Below are positions 23,001-35,200 of a stretch of DNA of 64,000 bases, one piece after another; within the stretch, counting starts at the first letter, position 1; each line of letters starts with the position of its first letter. Below the pieces are notes generated by a model that did not search any database, had not been told where the DNA came from, and saw nothing but the letters and a program-made list of their open reading frames with translations. This stretch comes from Paragyromitra xinjiangensis (lineage: Eukaryota > Ascomycota > Pezizomycetes > Pezizales > Discinaceae), in the NCBI GenBank assembly GCA_038503065.1, contig JBCAMK010000021.1, positions 682,001-746,000 on the forward strand. Direction: 5' to 3'. Both the position numbers and the translations under genes were made by a program.

Positions 23001-24011
23001 GAGATGCCTGGCAACGAAGACGATGATGAAGGGAGGATCGAATTGATGTTTGGAGAGCTTCTTGAGCCAAAAGTGGTGAAGCTGCCAGAAGCCGCGGGGG
23101 TAAATGATGTAGAGGAAGGGAAGAACAGAAAAGAGGGTGGAGATAATGGTGCTGAGAACACTATGGATAGCGCTGCGGATAACGCTGGAGCGGATGAGGC
23201 AATGGATGATGCCCCACAAGAAGGACAGCAAGCTAAAGCTTCTGGCGGAGAGTATCATCATAGTACGCGAGCTCACGAGCAAGACGAAAATGTAGCAGAG
23301 CCGATAATCACGGAAAATACAGGAACAATGGTGGCGGAGCCGGCTGGGGGAAAGCCCGCATCACCACACGCTCCGCCACCGAAAGATACCGCAGTAATCG
23401 AAAAATCACAAGAGCGGGGCCCTGACCCCCAAACCGATACCCCGATAGTGTCGCAAGCAGCACGCACCAATTCACCAGTGTATTCACAAGACTATAACGA
23501 ATTTAAGACGCCCGAGCCAGAAGCCCAGCGTGATGTACCAATGATAGATGAAGACGATTACCCACCCCCAGCTAGTGGCGATGGTGAAGATGACTCAACA
23601 TTCCGACCTATGTACGAGTCCGACTCTGATGGTCTCCCGACGCTCGAGTCCATACTTGCATCACAATCCCAGAGAGCCTCGATCAAACGGGAGTCCACCC
23701 AGATCGACGATGAACCTCAACTTCCACCTCTACCTCAATTCTCACCCTTGGGGATGAAGGTCTCGGATAGCACGGCCGGAAGGCTTGATGGAGAGAAACC
23801 TTTAGACGAGCAGCAAATCCAACAGGAAGTGGAAGGGGCAATGAAGAGCAAGCCCGGAAAGGAGCGATCGAAAAAGTCAATAGGGTCTTCGCAAGCACAA
23901 GTCATCGACCTAACAGCAATCAGTAGCGATCCCCCGGTTGAAAAGCCAAAGAGAGGGAGACCGCGAGGCAGGAAAGCAAAGGGAGATCAATGGAGGGCTG
24001 TAAAAGATTAG
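20023..24011 (+). CDS. Coilin N-terminal domain-like protein, large and acidic
   Basis: Three exons, 20023-20264, 20335-21381, 21431-24011, encode about 1,289 residues. The N terminus (MRLRLVINRNSLPPMKI to about residue 130) resembles the coilin-type ubiquitin-like domain of fungal nuclear proteins, including the LESSRWGLEDYAVEIDGFE stretch and the following basic segment IPPRKRRKL, a likely nuclear signal. The rest is low complexity: a poly-Glu tract (20602-20635), a long Ser-Glu repeat (about 21235-21360), a Ser-rich run, a short poly-Gln (22556-22571), and a C-terminal AT-hook-like KRGRPRGRK. Intron 21382-21430 must be removed to leave the first long frame, which would otherwise stop at 21385. 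Likely role: nuclear body or ribonucleoprotein scaffolding, by analogy to coilin. Domain call moderate, function inferred. Confidence 0.75.
20602..20635 (+). repeat. GAG microsatellite coding poly-Glu
   Basis: Run of GAG triplets inside the coilin-like gene, read as about eleven consecutive Glu residues. A similar mixed GAG/TCT repeat coding Ser-Glu follows at about 21235-21360. Confidence 0.8.
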
Positions 24012-24204
24012 GACCTTTCTTTTTATTAATCGCTAATTGTGAGGATACTGGTTCTATAAAGCAATTTACATGCAGCGGAGAATAGTGTAAAATATCAATA
24101 TTTTAACAGGGTACCACGCTCGAGTAATGATCCAAATGGTGATACACGACCAACTCTCCGCACCCTAACCCCCAGATTCTACTTCCAGTTCTCAACTCGC
24201 CATT

Positions 24205-24541
24205 TTAACTCCTGCCACTAACACCTGCACCACTACTGCTTTCAGCCACGTGCACTGGGGAAACCGACTGTGACTTCTTAAATTCCTTCTCTAACTCCTT
24301 CTGCATATCAAAGTCGAGCTGACGTTCCCTTTTTATTTTTGATCGTTCCTCATCACGGACCACGCCAGCATGCATCAACTACAGAGACAATCTCGTCAGC
24401 CTACTTCCTTGTCAACTCGGAAATGGTAGAAGGGCGTAAGAGGACTTCTTTCTCGGCACGCTGGAAGTAGTGAACAAACCAGACGACACCACCGCAGAGC
24501 GCCGTGGTCGCAGCAAGTGTTGTCTTGGCGGCCCGCGACAT
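24205..24541 (-). CDS. PET117: Pet117-like cytochrome c oxidase assembly factor
   Basis: Small mitochondrial inner-membrane protein needed for assembly of cytochrome c oxidase, linked in yeast to heme A synthase. Two exons, 24446-24541 and 24205-24378, give 89 residues. It opens MSRAAKTTLAATTALCGG, followed by a membrane segment VVWFVHYFQRAEKE, then after the intron LMHAGVVRDEER and QLDFDMQKELEKEFKK, the typical Pet117 order with a charged helix after the single membrane span. Length matches the family. The intron (24379-24445, 67 nt) has a GTCCTC donor, weaker than consensus. The gene lies head to head with SEN34 across about 300 bp and converges on the coilin-like gene. Confidence 0.88.
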
Positions 24542-24840
24542 CAGATTAAAATGTTTCGTAGATCCAACTAGTTGTGATGCGTGTGCGTGATTGGAAAATT
24601 AAAAATCGAGTGATTGGCATTTGAGACGTCAACTTTGAGTTGGGGAGCCGCCGGAGCGAAGCGGCTTGGCGCAGGGTTTGTGTGACACATTGCGTTATGT
24701 GGAGATCAACGACGCCCTTGCTACGGCAACAACCTCAACGAGCACCACCATATTCGACCGTGGTAACCTCTCTATGCAACAGTCTCACCACTCCTGTTAA
24801 GTTTTCGCATACCCGAGTGAGAGCCTAGAGAACCGCGAGA

Positions 24841-25977
24841 ATGGTATCACAGTGGGGAGTTGCGGAACCGTTTCCTATCTACCTTGTTAAGAGCCGATAC
24901 TTCCTTTATGATGCCAACGGTAATTCCGAGTTCCCTTAAATAAAAGCAGTCCACTCCATACCTCACTACACTAGAAAACCAGTGGGAGAAGCCAGATAGC
25001 AGTAGAACATATTCTCATATTCCCAAGCCATATGCTTACGCAACGCCTGGGCAAGAACTCTAGTCGTCTCCCATGTCCGAGAAACACACCGCATGTGTGG
25101 CTGCCTCACTGGCACACTCCCCCAGATACCACAGCAAAACGTCTTCTTGGGCCTCCCGCTAGAATTAATGACGGAAGAAGCCGCCTTGTTGGTAGAGAAA
25201 GGTTTGCATGATCCCGTAGAAAACACAAGCCATTGTATCTAACTTAATGATTCCATAGGTGCTGGATACGTTGTCGACGACGTAAAAGCCCATGAGCAAG
25301 GTCTAAAATCCATTATAGAAGCGGACAAACAGGCTTTCCTTGCCAGACGCGAAACTGAGTCGCTCCGCGAGATGCAAATTCTGCTAAAGGCTGCAGAGCA
25401 ACGGAAGAAAGCTTTCAGGACCCCAAAAGCCTCTTCTCTTAAGGACGGAGAGGGTGAAGATGAAGAAGCTGGAGGAACTGAAGAGGCAGTAGAGGGAAAA
25501 GAAGAGGTAGAAGAAGAGCCCTCACCTACCACTGTATTCGGGTCAGATACCAAACCCAAAAACAACCACAGCATTCAAGACCCCTCTTCCAATGCTCTTC
25601 GATACTACCCAGTTCCATCAACATCTATCCCCCTCTACCACAGCCTACCAAAATCGTCCTCAGACTCTTCATCTCTAACCCCAGCCCCATCAAAAACTTC
25701 ATATCCACTTTACAAACACCTTCATTCAAATTCCTACTTTCTCTCTCCTGGGCTCCGCTTCGGGTGCCAATTCATGGCTTACCCTGGGGATCCGCTGCGC
25801 TTCCATTCGCACTTTGTTGTAACGGGGATGGGATGGGATGAAGAGATCGAGATGCGAGATATTGTTGGAGGTGGACGATTGGGGACTGGTGTCAAGAAGG
25901 CTTGGATGGTTGGCGGAGAAGATGATGACAACCCGGGGGTAGTTAGGACTTTTTGTGTCGAGTGGGGTGGTTTCTAG
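24841..25977 (+). CDS. SEN34: tRNA-splicing endonuclease subunit Sen34
   Basis: Catalytic subunit of the tRNA-splicing endonuclease, which cuts the 3' splice site of intron-containing pre-tRNAs together with Sen2, Sen15 and Sen54. Three exons, 24841-24919, 25064-25201, 25259-25977, total 311 residues. After splicing the N-terminal domain reads GCLTGTLPQIPQQNVFLGLP, the hallmark of Sen34. The middle is an acidic, disordered insert (about 130-165). The C-terminal nuclease domain contains MAYPGDPLRFHSHF with Tyr247 and His255/257, and GTGVKKAW with Lys285/286, so the Tyr-His-Lys triad appears intact. Start chosen at MVSQWGVAEPFPIYLV, the usual N terminus. Shares a short divergent promoter with PET117. 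Confidence 0.9.
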
Positions 25978-28104
25978 GCAACTGTTCTCCCAGTGAAGTG
26001 GGGCTCTAATATACTGTTACGGTCCTACAACTTTGAACTCGTCTGCGCATACCACTATACAATTTATCCAACTTTTATGCTTGGATTGATTCATGCAGCC
26101 TTATACCTCTGTTCCCCATACTTCAATATTCAGGTGCTCTTATGCCCCAAATTTTAGCATCCACATTCAAATAATCCATAATCCTCTAAATGCTAAATGC
26201 AGATCACGGAGAGAGATCCCCTAATGCTGGAACTAGCCATCACCATAAATTTTACCCACCACACCAATCATTCAATTGCACTCCTCCCCAAAACATGATC
26301 TGAAAAGAGCCAAACCCAACAGCAATAATTCAAATTCTAAATGGTGAATGGTGGATGTAGAAGCCCTCACCACATTAAAAGGCTATATTCCAACAACACC
26401 CTTAAGTGTGTCGAGTGATAGTACATGATCACCAAAATGACCAAACCAGGTAACCAGGTGACGAATAGTGTTAATCAGAATCAACAAGGAATTCAGTGAT
26501 ATGGAACCCATATTTTATACACTTCATTGATTCTGAGGCAAGGTCTATTGAGTATCACACGACTAATTTTCAAAGTAATTAGCCAATTGCCAACAGATCA
26601 AATATCTTGAGCGAGAATTATACAAATATATTTAACAGGTAAAGTGGACGAATATAAAACAAAATAAGCCATACTTACCAAGAAACGAAATCAATCCCCT
26701 AAGCTCACCTATGTATAAACAAAGCATGCTCCCATAAATAACTCTTATCACAATGATCAGCCTGAAAGAACTCCCTATTCAGAGCCCCATAAGGCCAATA
26801 CAAAAACTGAAGCACAGCTAGATCACTAGCATTAGGTCTAGTAGGTAGATAGATAGGTTCTTCATTAGATCCAGCCCTATGGGCAGTGTTTGATTTAGTT
26901 ACTCCTAAGCATCTGAAGCAACAAAGTAAACAAACCCATCCCCCATCAAGTAGAATCGTTTTGGATACCATAGCCCGGGGTTATATGTACCTAACCGAAC
27001 AGGTAAAAATAGCGTAAATATCTCAGGGTGGTCTAATCGATTTTACGAGTGATATTTGGTGATTGCAATCGTCAAGAACTTAGATAAACATAAACCTTTG
27101 AGTTATGGTGCCCGCTACGAACTCGGTCTTAGGAAGCTAAGTTACGTAGTATATCAAAAATCAGCCTGTGCCAATAAAACCCCCGAACCAAAGGGCCTCA
27201 CTACCAAGAAGTTACTCCACTTACCTGACCCAAAGCGATGTGAAATCGAGTGTTTTTTCAATAAGAGGGACTTAAGATTCACATTCATTTAACTAGAGTA
27301 TAAAGTATAGATGATTTGCGCCGAGAATGAAGGATAGCTCTCTGCGCGATTTCCACTCCACCTGGTGACCAGACATAAAACGAAAATTACGAGAAGAATC
27401 TAACACAAAAGAGGTCTTAGGAAGAGATCAGTACCAATTTCTTTGCTGTTCTTTATATCAATCACCAGAGCTACAAAATTCCTTTAAATTCTCCCAAACA
27501 TAAGTACCGCCAGTGAAATGACTTCCCTAAAACTCAGTAGACCATCTCCCACGAGAAAACCCTTCACTATTGATGAACTCCTCAGTGAGTTTCAAGTAAG
27601 CCGTTTTACCATCTGGCCCCATGGCATAGACATGGCCGAAGACAAAACCGGTGGTCTTAATGAGTTCCCTAGAAGTGGTGGTGTCACAACGGACTCTTGT
27701 CTGCCAGATGCCTTCATACGCTGGTTTCCCAATGATTGCATGTTGGTGTTTAATTTCGTGGACTCGCGAGTTGTCCGAGGCAGAGGTGAAAAGATCCATG
27801 TTACAGTATCCAAGCCACATAGAAGAGGGAGAGCCGGGACGGGCTTTTTCTTCAGCGTTTCCGTTGACATCAGGGAAACGTAGGCAGATGAAGGTGCGAA
27901 GAAGGCCGCAACGCATCGGTTGCTCTGGATCGTTGAGGTCGTCACAAGAGACTAGCAAGACATCATAACTCAGGAGCAAATATCAGCAAACTTCCTTCAT
28001 GGAGATAGAAGAAACATTCGCAAAAGCAGTAGGCAAGCCGTGAGTTTAATTTCACTTAGGGGGTTGCGATACCAATTGTGTTACCGGCAATGAGCCAGGC
28101 ACAC
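25978..28104. other. Mostly intergenic, fragmentary coding-like stretches on minus
   Basis: Between SEN34 and the orphan candidate at 27527-28145 the minus strand has several short stretches that look protein-like but are broken by stops (26705-26971, ending in YLWEHALFIHR, and 27360-27480). They may be further exons of the 27527-28145 candidate or remains of a decayed gene. No conserved family was recognised. Confidence 0.35.
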
Positions 28105-28145
28105 CGTTTACCAGCAAGTTCCGGGGGAGGAGGGGGAGGCGGCAT
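27527..28145 (-). CDS. Hypothetical protein, two-exon orphan candidate
   Basis: Not recognised. A Pro-rich first exon (28105-28145, MPPPPPPPELAGK) can be joined to 27527-27968, giving about 160 residues. The second exon is strongly protein-like, with an LLVSCDDLNDPEQPMRCGLL start, a middle MWLGYCNMDLFTSASDNSR, and an end SRELIKTTGFVFGHVYAMG. The frame stops at TAG (27527), but a further 22 codons after the stop also look coding, so the stop could be a nonsense change or an unmodelled intron. Other first exons are possible. No membrane segment or signal peptide is seen. Confidence 0.38.
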
Positions 28146-31100
28146 CTCAAATTTATTGATCTGCAGTTCCACTTGATGAGTAGATCCCCAATAGCAGGAA
28201 TGATGAATGGGAGTAGTAGACTGAGGCAGTAGTCGGTGTGGTGTTTATATTCCGGGGGTTCTTAGTGAAAGTAGTGGGTAATGTCCTCTCCCTCGTCATG
28301 TGTAATCACTCGAAGGACGCTGCTTGGCGATTCTACGCACCTAAACATCCACCAAATATGCGGAGCAGTAACAAGACGAAATACAATCCGTAAGATCGTG
28401 CAATGTGAAGGATCTTTGGTCTTTGTTTCCTTTCACGCTCGAGGTCCACTCCTAGATTATCACCATTTACTATTGGCTACTTTTTGTGGTTTTTGATTCC
28501 AAGGCTGCTACCTGCGCTAGGAGCATTCATGCAAACAGCTGACGGCAGCTCCAGCAAGAATCCTGGGCGATTATCTCACTTTATTTACTGATTACTTTCT
28601 TTTATTTAAAAATGACTATCGCAGAAGTATCATGTCCCAATACCACGCGCGAAGCTTTCCCACCAGCCCCAATTGCTAATACTAATAGTGAGAGGATATC
28701 CTCCATCAGAAGCTCCCTGAGGGGATGCTAAAGATGCTGGAGAATGTACGGAAACATCAACAGAGGGAAGAAGCAAAACTCTTTAAGTCTCACCGAGACA
28801 ACCCAACCAACACCGCGTGCTGAGACGTCAAGATAAGAAGTGGCAGGTCCCAGGATACAGGTCCCTACGAATCATGGCTGTTTCTGGCAACAATTAACCT
28901 TTCATGATGACTCCATAAAAAAGAAACCATCTAGGAACAGGTTTATTTCAGCCTCAACTTTAATCCAACGTACTGGCAAGTAATGGCATACCCCAGCTAA
29001 TACAGAAATTTCCATCACAAATTCATACGGATTTTCGGCAGCTCGTTACGTACAGCTGTTTGTGGGCAAAATCTTATTTCCATGAGATCTGGCAGCCTCA
29101 ATCGATCCGAATATCCACGAGGGATAGCGGGGATAAGATGCCGGATGTAACAACCGCCGGGGTCGCTCAAGAAGGATGTATTAGAAACCAATGCGCTCGA
29201 GGAGTTTCGTGTGGCAATGTTTGTGCTCGAACCGAATTCCCAAAATTTCGGAGTGTCGCCTAGGGCTGGGCCTGCAGAATTCCGGTCATCCATGTCAAGC
29301 ACTTATCCGTGTGCTGAAACACGTGTAACCCGGTTGTGCTGGCTCTAACTTTCGGGTGATCATAATGCCTTGCCACTTTGGAAATTTTCCTTCGGTTGAC
29401 GGCTCAACACTCCACTAGGTACAATGAGGGATTGGAATGATCGTGAGGCTGATATTGCTAATTATTCTGGCAGGTGAGAACCAGAAACTAACGCTTTGGA
29501 GGTAAGGAAACAACGCAGCGGCGACGATCAAGAAATAAAATGACTGCGGCGGTACACATACATATTGTACCAGTATCGGGGTGCGAATAGATATACTTTA
29601 GGTAAACTGTGGCGGCGAGTCTTACGGCCGAACCCTTGGGCTGCGGCGGTTGTAGCCAGGGAAAAATAAATAAACGGAGTACAAGAGGTACGATGGTAAG
29701 AAATCTGCCGACCATACTACAGCTGGATGAATGGCGATCAACGCGGCCGGACAAGGCTTGAGCTGTCAATATGTGGATCTTTTTGCAGCCCTCCTGAATA
29801 ACTACCGTTTAGTATTGTAGATATTCGCAAGTTTTGCTATACAGATGATATGTTTGCTAATTAGTAAGTATTTAGCTATCTCGGAACATTTGATTCCTGG
29901 ACGTGGTTTTATTGAAAAACGGCCTAGTATTGCACCTGTGGTCAGGGATAAGAATGATAACGAGGGTGCTATAGGTGGGCGATACGATTGAAGTAATGAG
30001 AAAACCAGAAGATCAGATTTCCCATATTTGATGAACTCGCCCATACCTACGTCAGTGCCTGCTCATTTATGTAGTTCGTCTTCGAATAGTCGTCCGTACG
30101 GATTTTTTTTTTCTTTTCGTAAACTCCCCGCACCCACATAACTTGGGAGAGAAACAAACCGTGTGGACAACACATGCGTTGGGATCGATGATCGTAATCG
30201 AGATCAGCAGTTTCAAATTGGAGCTGCAAAAATACCAATGCGGGAACGGCGGAGCATCACGATTTCACTGGGAGCTTGAGATGTGCAAGTTGCGAAATTC
30301 TTAGAGGGAGAAACAACAGATTTTTAGAGAGAGACGTATTTGCTTCCAGTCTCCTGGTCCTTGGATCCCTTGAGGCTCGGGGTGTCAAGTCTAATTACGT
30401 AAGCTGGAAAAGATGCCAGGTCGCACAAATGACGCTGCCTTGGCCATCCATGCGCAGTTTGAATACGTGCTGCAATGGGATCCTGTGAGTCCTCTCCAGC
30501 ACCGGTACTAAACCGAGAGGGGGCGGGAAAAAGGTCACGATCCACTTCAGGCGTATCGTACATGAATACTTACATGCACCACAATGAGCGCATGCAGTTT
30601 TTTTTTTTGATACGTGATACGAGAAATTGAGTGTTAATTGTAGCAGCACTGAGCGGTGGAGATGAGAAGCCGATCATGCTGGTGGAGGTTGATGTTCGCC
30701 CCCTCATTCCCCTCTCAACGGCAGCGTTCCGTTCCGTGGCAACTTTACTGCTGGACATGCTCTTCTAAGAAGAAAAAACTACACTATTTCGCCTATGGGG
30801 AGTTCCTTCTAGTCTACCGAGATTGGTACATACAGACTGATGATTTCAAGGGGTTGCGAGCGGGAACTAACTGTGGGAGGCGGGGTTACCGTTAAGCAGC
30901 GTGGTCTCTGGACCCTGGCTTCTTGTTGTTCGAATGATGGGGGAGAGATCGTTGAACCTGAATATTAAAAAATAAAAATAAGGCGAATCACGGGTGGAAG
31001 CTTAGACGACCGATGGTTGGATAGCGCAAGTAGGCAGGTCCAAGACGGATATCTAAGCAGACCCAGGATTCAGGCACTGGATGATGGAGGCGAACGCGAG

Positions 31101-32269
31101 AGATGCGGGGCGGGGGAGCACAAATCTGTGGGAAGGGACAAAGCCGAGAGGGTCCTCAATGGGCTGAGTGTCGTCAGAAGGACGATGGAGATTAGGATAA
31201 AGTGTAATTCAACTACTTCGAAGTAGCCCAGGGGAGTTGTTTTTTTGTAGCTACCGAGCGCACATCCGTAGTATGGATAGACACATGTATCTAGAGTGCA
31301 GTAAAACCTTTGCAAGATGCCGGTACCTAGACTCTTTTCCAGGCACTCCTTGCTTGCTGCCTTTTTTTCTCTCTAAAAGCGCATGGTGGAAATACTCACA
31401 CGCCTAGTGACGCCCGCCTGCCGGGTGGGATGTTGGCAGGCATGCACAATGAACGCCCGCCCAGCTCTTTTCCTACCACGCCCAACCCCAACAGCAGCAG
31501 GTCGAAGAAATCCTTGCATCGCGGTCGTCACTCTGAGACCTCACACGCACTTCTTTCACGCACACCCACCCAACTCACACGGCCCTCCCTCACTCGCTCG
31601 TTTCTTCGGATTCCACAACCCTCGGCTCACCCCTGCACTTCTGTCGTCCCCCGTTTGCCTCTGCTGCTTGGTTCACTGCGCTTGTTGCAACTTGCCGGGC
31701 ACCCGCCGCCTCGCTCGTTGCTCTGTTCGAGTCCCACTGCCCGCCTTCCTTTCCTCTGGCTCCGTCTGGGCTGACTGTACTTTTCTTTTTTTTTTGCTCC
31801 TCGCTTTCCTTTCTTTCGCTTTCCTCGCCCCCTTCCGCATTCCCTTTCCCCCCAGGGCCCTCAGAACCCCCCTCCGGCTGTTATCTGTTTTTTAACATCT
31901 TTTAACCCCTCCCTATCCCGCACTTACCCTCTCGTCCGTCACATCGCCGTACTGTTATCGCTGGAATCCCTGGCCAATTTCTAGCGGCAACGGCTGGCCA
32001 GTGGGACAACCAGCCAGGGCAAGCTTCGTGCACCCTTATCCCCCAACCCTCCCCCTCTCTTCTTTCTCTCCTCCTTCGTATCTTCCCATCCGAAATTAGC
32101 AATCACTAAGTGAGGTTCGGGTTGTCGTACCTGTTATCAATACCCACTACCCACCCTCCTTCCACTCCCCGAATATTTTAGTCAAGATCTCAACCTTCAC
32201 CGTCTTCTACAACCTTTCCTCAACACCCCGATCCCTCGGTGGTGAAATAGAAGACGACGACGACGAAAG
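28146..32269. other. Long intergenic, leader of the histidine kinase at its end
   Basis: About 4.1 kb with only short unrecognised frames. The 3' third (about 31350-32269) becomes strongly pyrimidine-rich (TCTTCT, CCCTCC, CACCC), as expected for a fungal promoter and long leader in front of the histidine kinase; the 170-codon plus frame at 31383-31895 is a product of that composition. Confidence 0.45.
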
Positions 32270-35200
32270 ATGCAGAACGACGCCGTCTACCAGGCCACCA
32301 CGGCAGCCCTTCGGGCTGTTGTGAAGGGCGATTACAACAAGTTTGGAGAGGAACAAAAGATCACTCTGCCTGGACATGATACTTTTGACAAAAGGTCGCT
32401 TGAGCGGGAGCTCATGTCGCTGGTACAGCGGATTCAACACCTTGAGTCAAAAGCTGAGGCCGCTGGCCAGCGTTTCCCTGATACCCCGAACGAAAATGGT
32501 GCGCCATCCTCCCCCTTCTCGCTTGTTGGTCGTCACCCCTCACCTATACCCATCCAAGGCGGACTTATCTCGGTACGGGACGGACAAAGGAGTGGCAGCA
32601 GCCCAACCAGCGATGCCAGCGATCAATCCCACCAACTTGAGTTTTTACATCAACACGTCAAATCACAAGAACAAGAGATCCAGGAGAATAGGAAAATAAT
32701 GAAGAATTTAATGGAGGAAGCAGAAAAAGCAAAGCAAGCCCCGCAAATGCCCATAGACGAGGCAACGAAAGTAGAAAGGCTTCAGCGAGAGCTGAAGAAA
32801 TCACAACAAGCGAACGAGGCATTTTCAAAGGCTCTTCGTGAAATTGGAGAGATCGTTACTGCTGGTATGTGGCTGATAGAAGAAAACCACAAAGTTATAT
32901 TTATTGCTTGGGTGGGGTAGTTCAGCACTGACTTGATGTCTGTGCGTAATAGTTGCGAAGGGTGACTTGAACAAGAAGGTCACTGTCCATGCCGTGGAAA
33001 TGGACCCCGAGATTACTACTTTCAAAAATACTATCAATACTATGACAGATCAATTGCAGACATTTGCAAGCGAGGTGTCTCGAGTTGCTAGGGAAGTAGG
33101 AACCGAAGGTCGCCTCGGAGGGCAGGCTAGAATTGCTGGCGTAGAAGGAACTTGGATGGAGTTGACAAACAATGGTAACTTGATTTTTTTCTCTCCTCGT
33201 TATTGGGAGGAGCTAGAAATATGGGCCTCCGGAGATGCGAAATCTTAATGCTAATGTTTGACTGCATAGTGAACGTCATGGCTTCCAACCTCACGAACCA
33301 GGTCCGAGAAATTGCAGATGTCACCACAGCAGTAGCTAACGGTGACTTGTCCCGAAAAATCCACGTTCATGCACAAGGAGAGATCCTAGAATTGCAGCAA
33401 ACGATCAACTCCATGGTGGACCAACTTCGTACCTTTGCTTTTGAAGTCACCAGAGTGTCCCGGGAGGTTGGAATCGATGGTATTCTTGGGGGTCAAGCTG
33501 AGATACGCGAGGTAAACACGAACTACTCCGCCCCGGGTGCTTTAAGGTTACTGACAATATAATCGCAATTTTAGGTCAAAGGAACATGGAGAGAGCTTAC
33601 TGATAACGTCAATGCTATGGCTGCAAATCTCACGGATCAAGTTCGGAATATTGCCGCCGTTACCACTGCCGTTGCCGAAGGTGATCTTACTAAGAAAGTT
33701 AGTGCTATTTGCAAGGGAGAAATTCTACAGCTCAAAGAAACTATCAACAAGATGGTTGATCGTCTTCAAAACTTTGCCACCGAGGTCACGAAAGTGGCTC
33801 GCGAGGTCGGAACAGAAGGAAAGCTTGGCGGACAGGCCAGAGTGGAAGACGTGGAGGGCACGTGGAAATCTCTCACTGAAAACGTCAACAGCATGGCTCG
33901 TAATCTTACAACTCAAGTACGCAGTATTGCTTCAGTAACGACTGCTGTAGCCGAGGGGAATTTGGCGAGGAAGATTGATGTGCATGCCCAAGGAGAAATT
34001 TTACAACTCAAGGAGACGATAAACAAGATGGTGGAACGTTTGCAGAACTTTGCGACGGAAGTCACGAAGGTGGCCAGGGAAGTAGGAACCGACGGAATAT
34101 TGGGTGGCCAAGCTAGAGTATGGTGGCCCGTTGTTAAATTTTATGGTAGATTCAAGGGACCGGCATGCTGATGAACATTATAGGTTCAAGACGTTGAAGG
34201 TGTTTGGAAGGATTTGACAGATAACGTCAATATAATGGCCAACAATCTCACCACACAGGTGCGAAGTATTGCGGATGTCACTACAGCCGTCGCTGAGGGT
34301 GATTTGAGCCGAAAGATTACAGTCCACGCTCAGGGAGAAGTGCTCGCGTTGAAATCAACCATCAACAAGATGGTGGACCGATTGGAGGTGTTCTCACGAG
34401 AGGTCAAACGTGTTGCGAGAGACGTAGGGATAGACGGCAAGTTAGGCGTTCAGGCTGAGGTGAACGATGTCGATGGGTTGTGGAAGGAAATTACGAGCAA
34501 CGTGAATACCATGGCGCAGAATCTAACAACCCAAGTCAGAGCATTCGGATCAATTACTGCAGCAGCAGCAGACGGAGATTTCAACCGGTTTATCACCGTA
34601 GAAGCTTCTGGGGAAATGGATGCTCTCAAGACCAAGATCAACCAGATGGTCTTCAACTTGCGAGATAGTATTCAGAAGAACACAGCGGCGCGTGAAACTG
34701 CCGAGTTGGCGAATAGGACAAAGTCTGAATTCTTGGCGAATATGTCACATGAGATTAGAACACCAATGAACGGTATCATCGGAATGGTATGTAATAAGCT
34801 ATTTTTTCGTAGAATAGGGGGGGGTATGGGGCTGACGCTGTGGCTAGACTCAATTAACTTTGGACACCGACCTCACCCAATACCAACGCGAAATGCTGAA
34901 TATTGTGCATAATTTGGCCAACAGTTTACTGACTATCATTGACGACATTTTGGATATTTCGAAGAGTACGCTAGCCATTCGCTCCAATCCTTGTTACAAC
35001 TTCTCTTCACTAGCCCTTTAAATGCTGCAAACATTTTCCTTGTCGTTATTCATTTATTTCCCGTTCCTAGTGTGCTGACGAAATATATAGTTGAGGCAAA
35101 TCGTATGGTAATGGAAGAAATTCCGTTCTCGCTTCGTGGAACGGTGTTCAACGCCTTGAAGACTCTGGCTGTTAAGGCTAATGAACGCTTCTTGGATCTC

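Noticed and set aside
25239..25574. 111-codon minus frame
   Set aside because: Antisense of SEN34 exon 3.
31383..31895. 170-codon plus-strand frame
   Set aside because: Pyrimidine-rich leader of the histidine kinase; Pro/Leu/Ser/Arg bias without domains.
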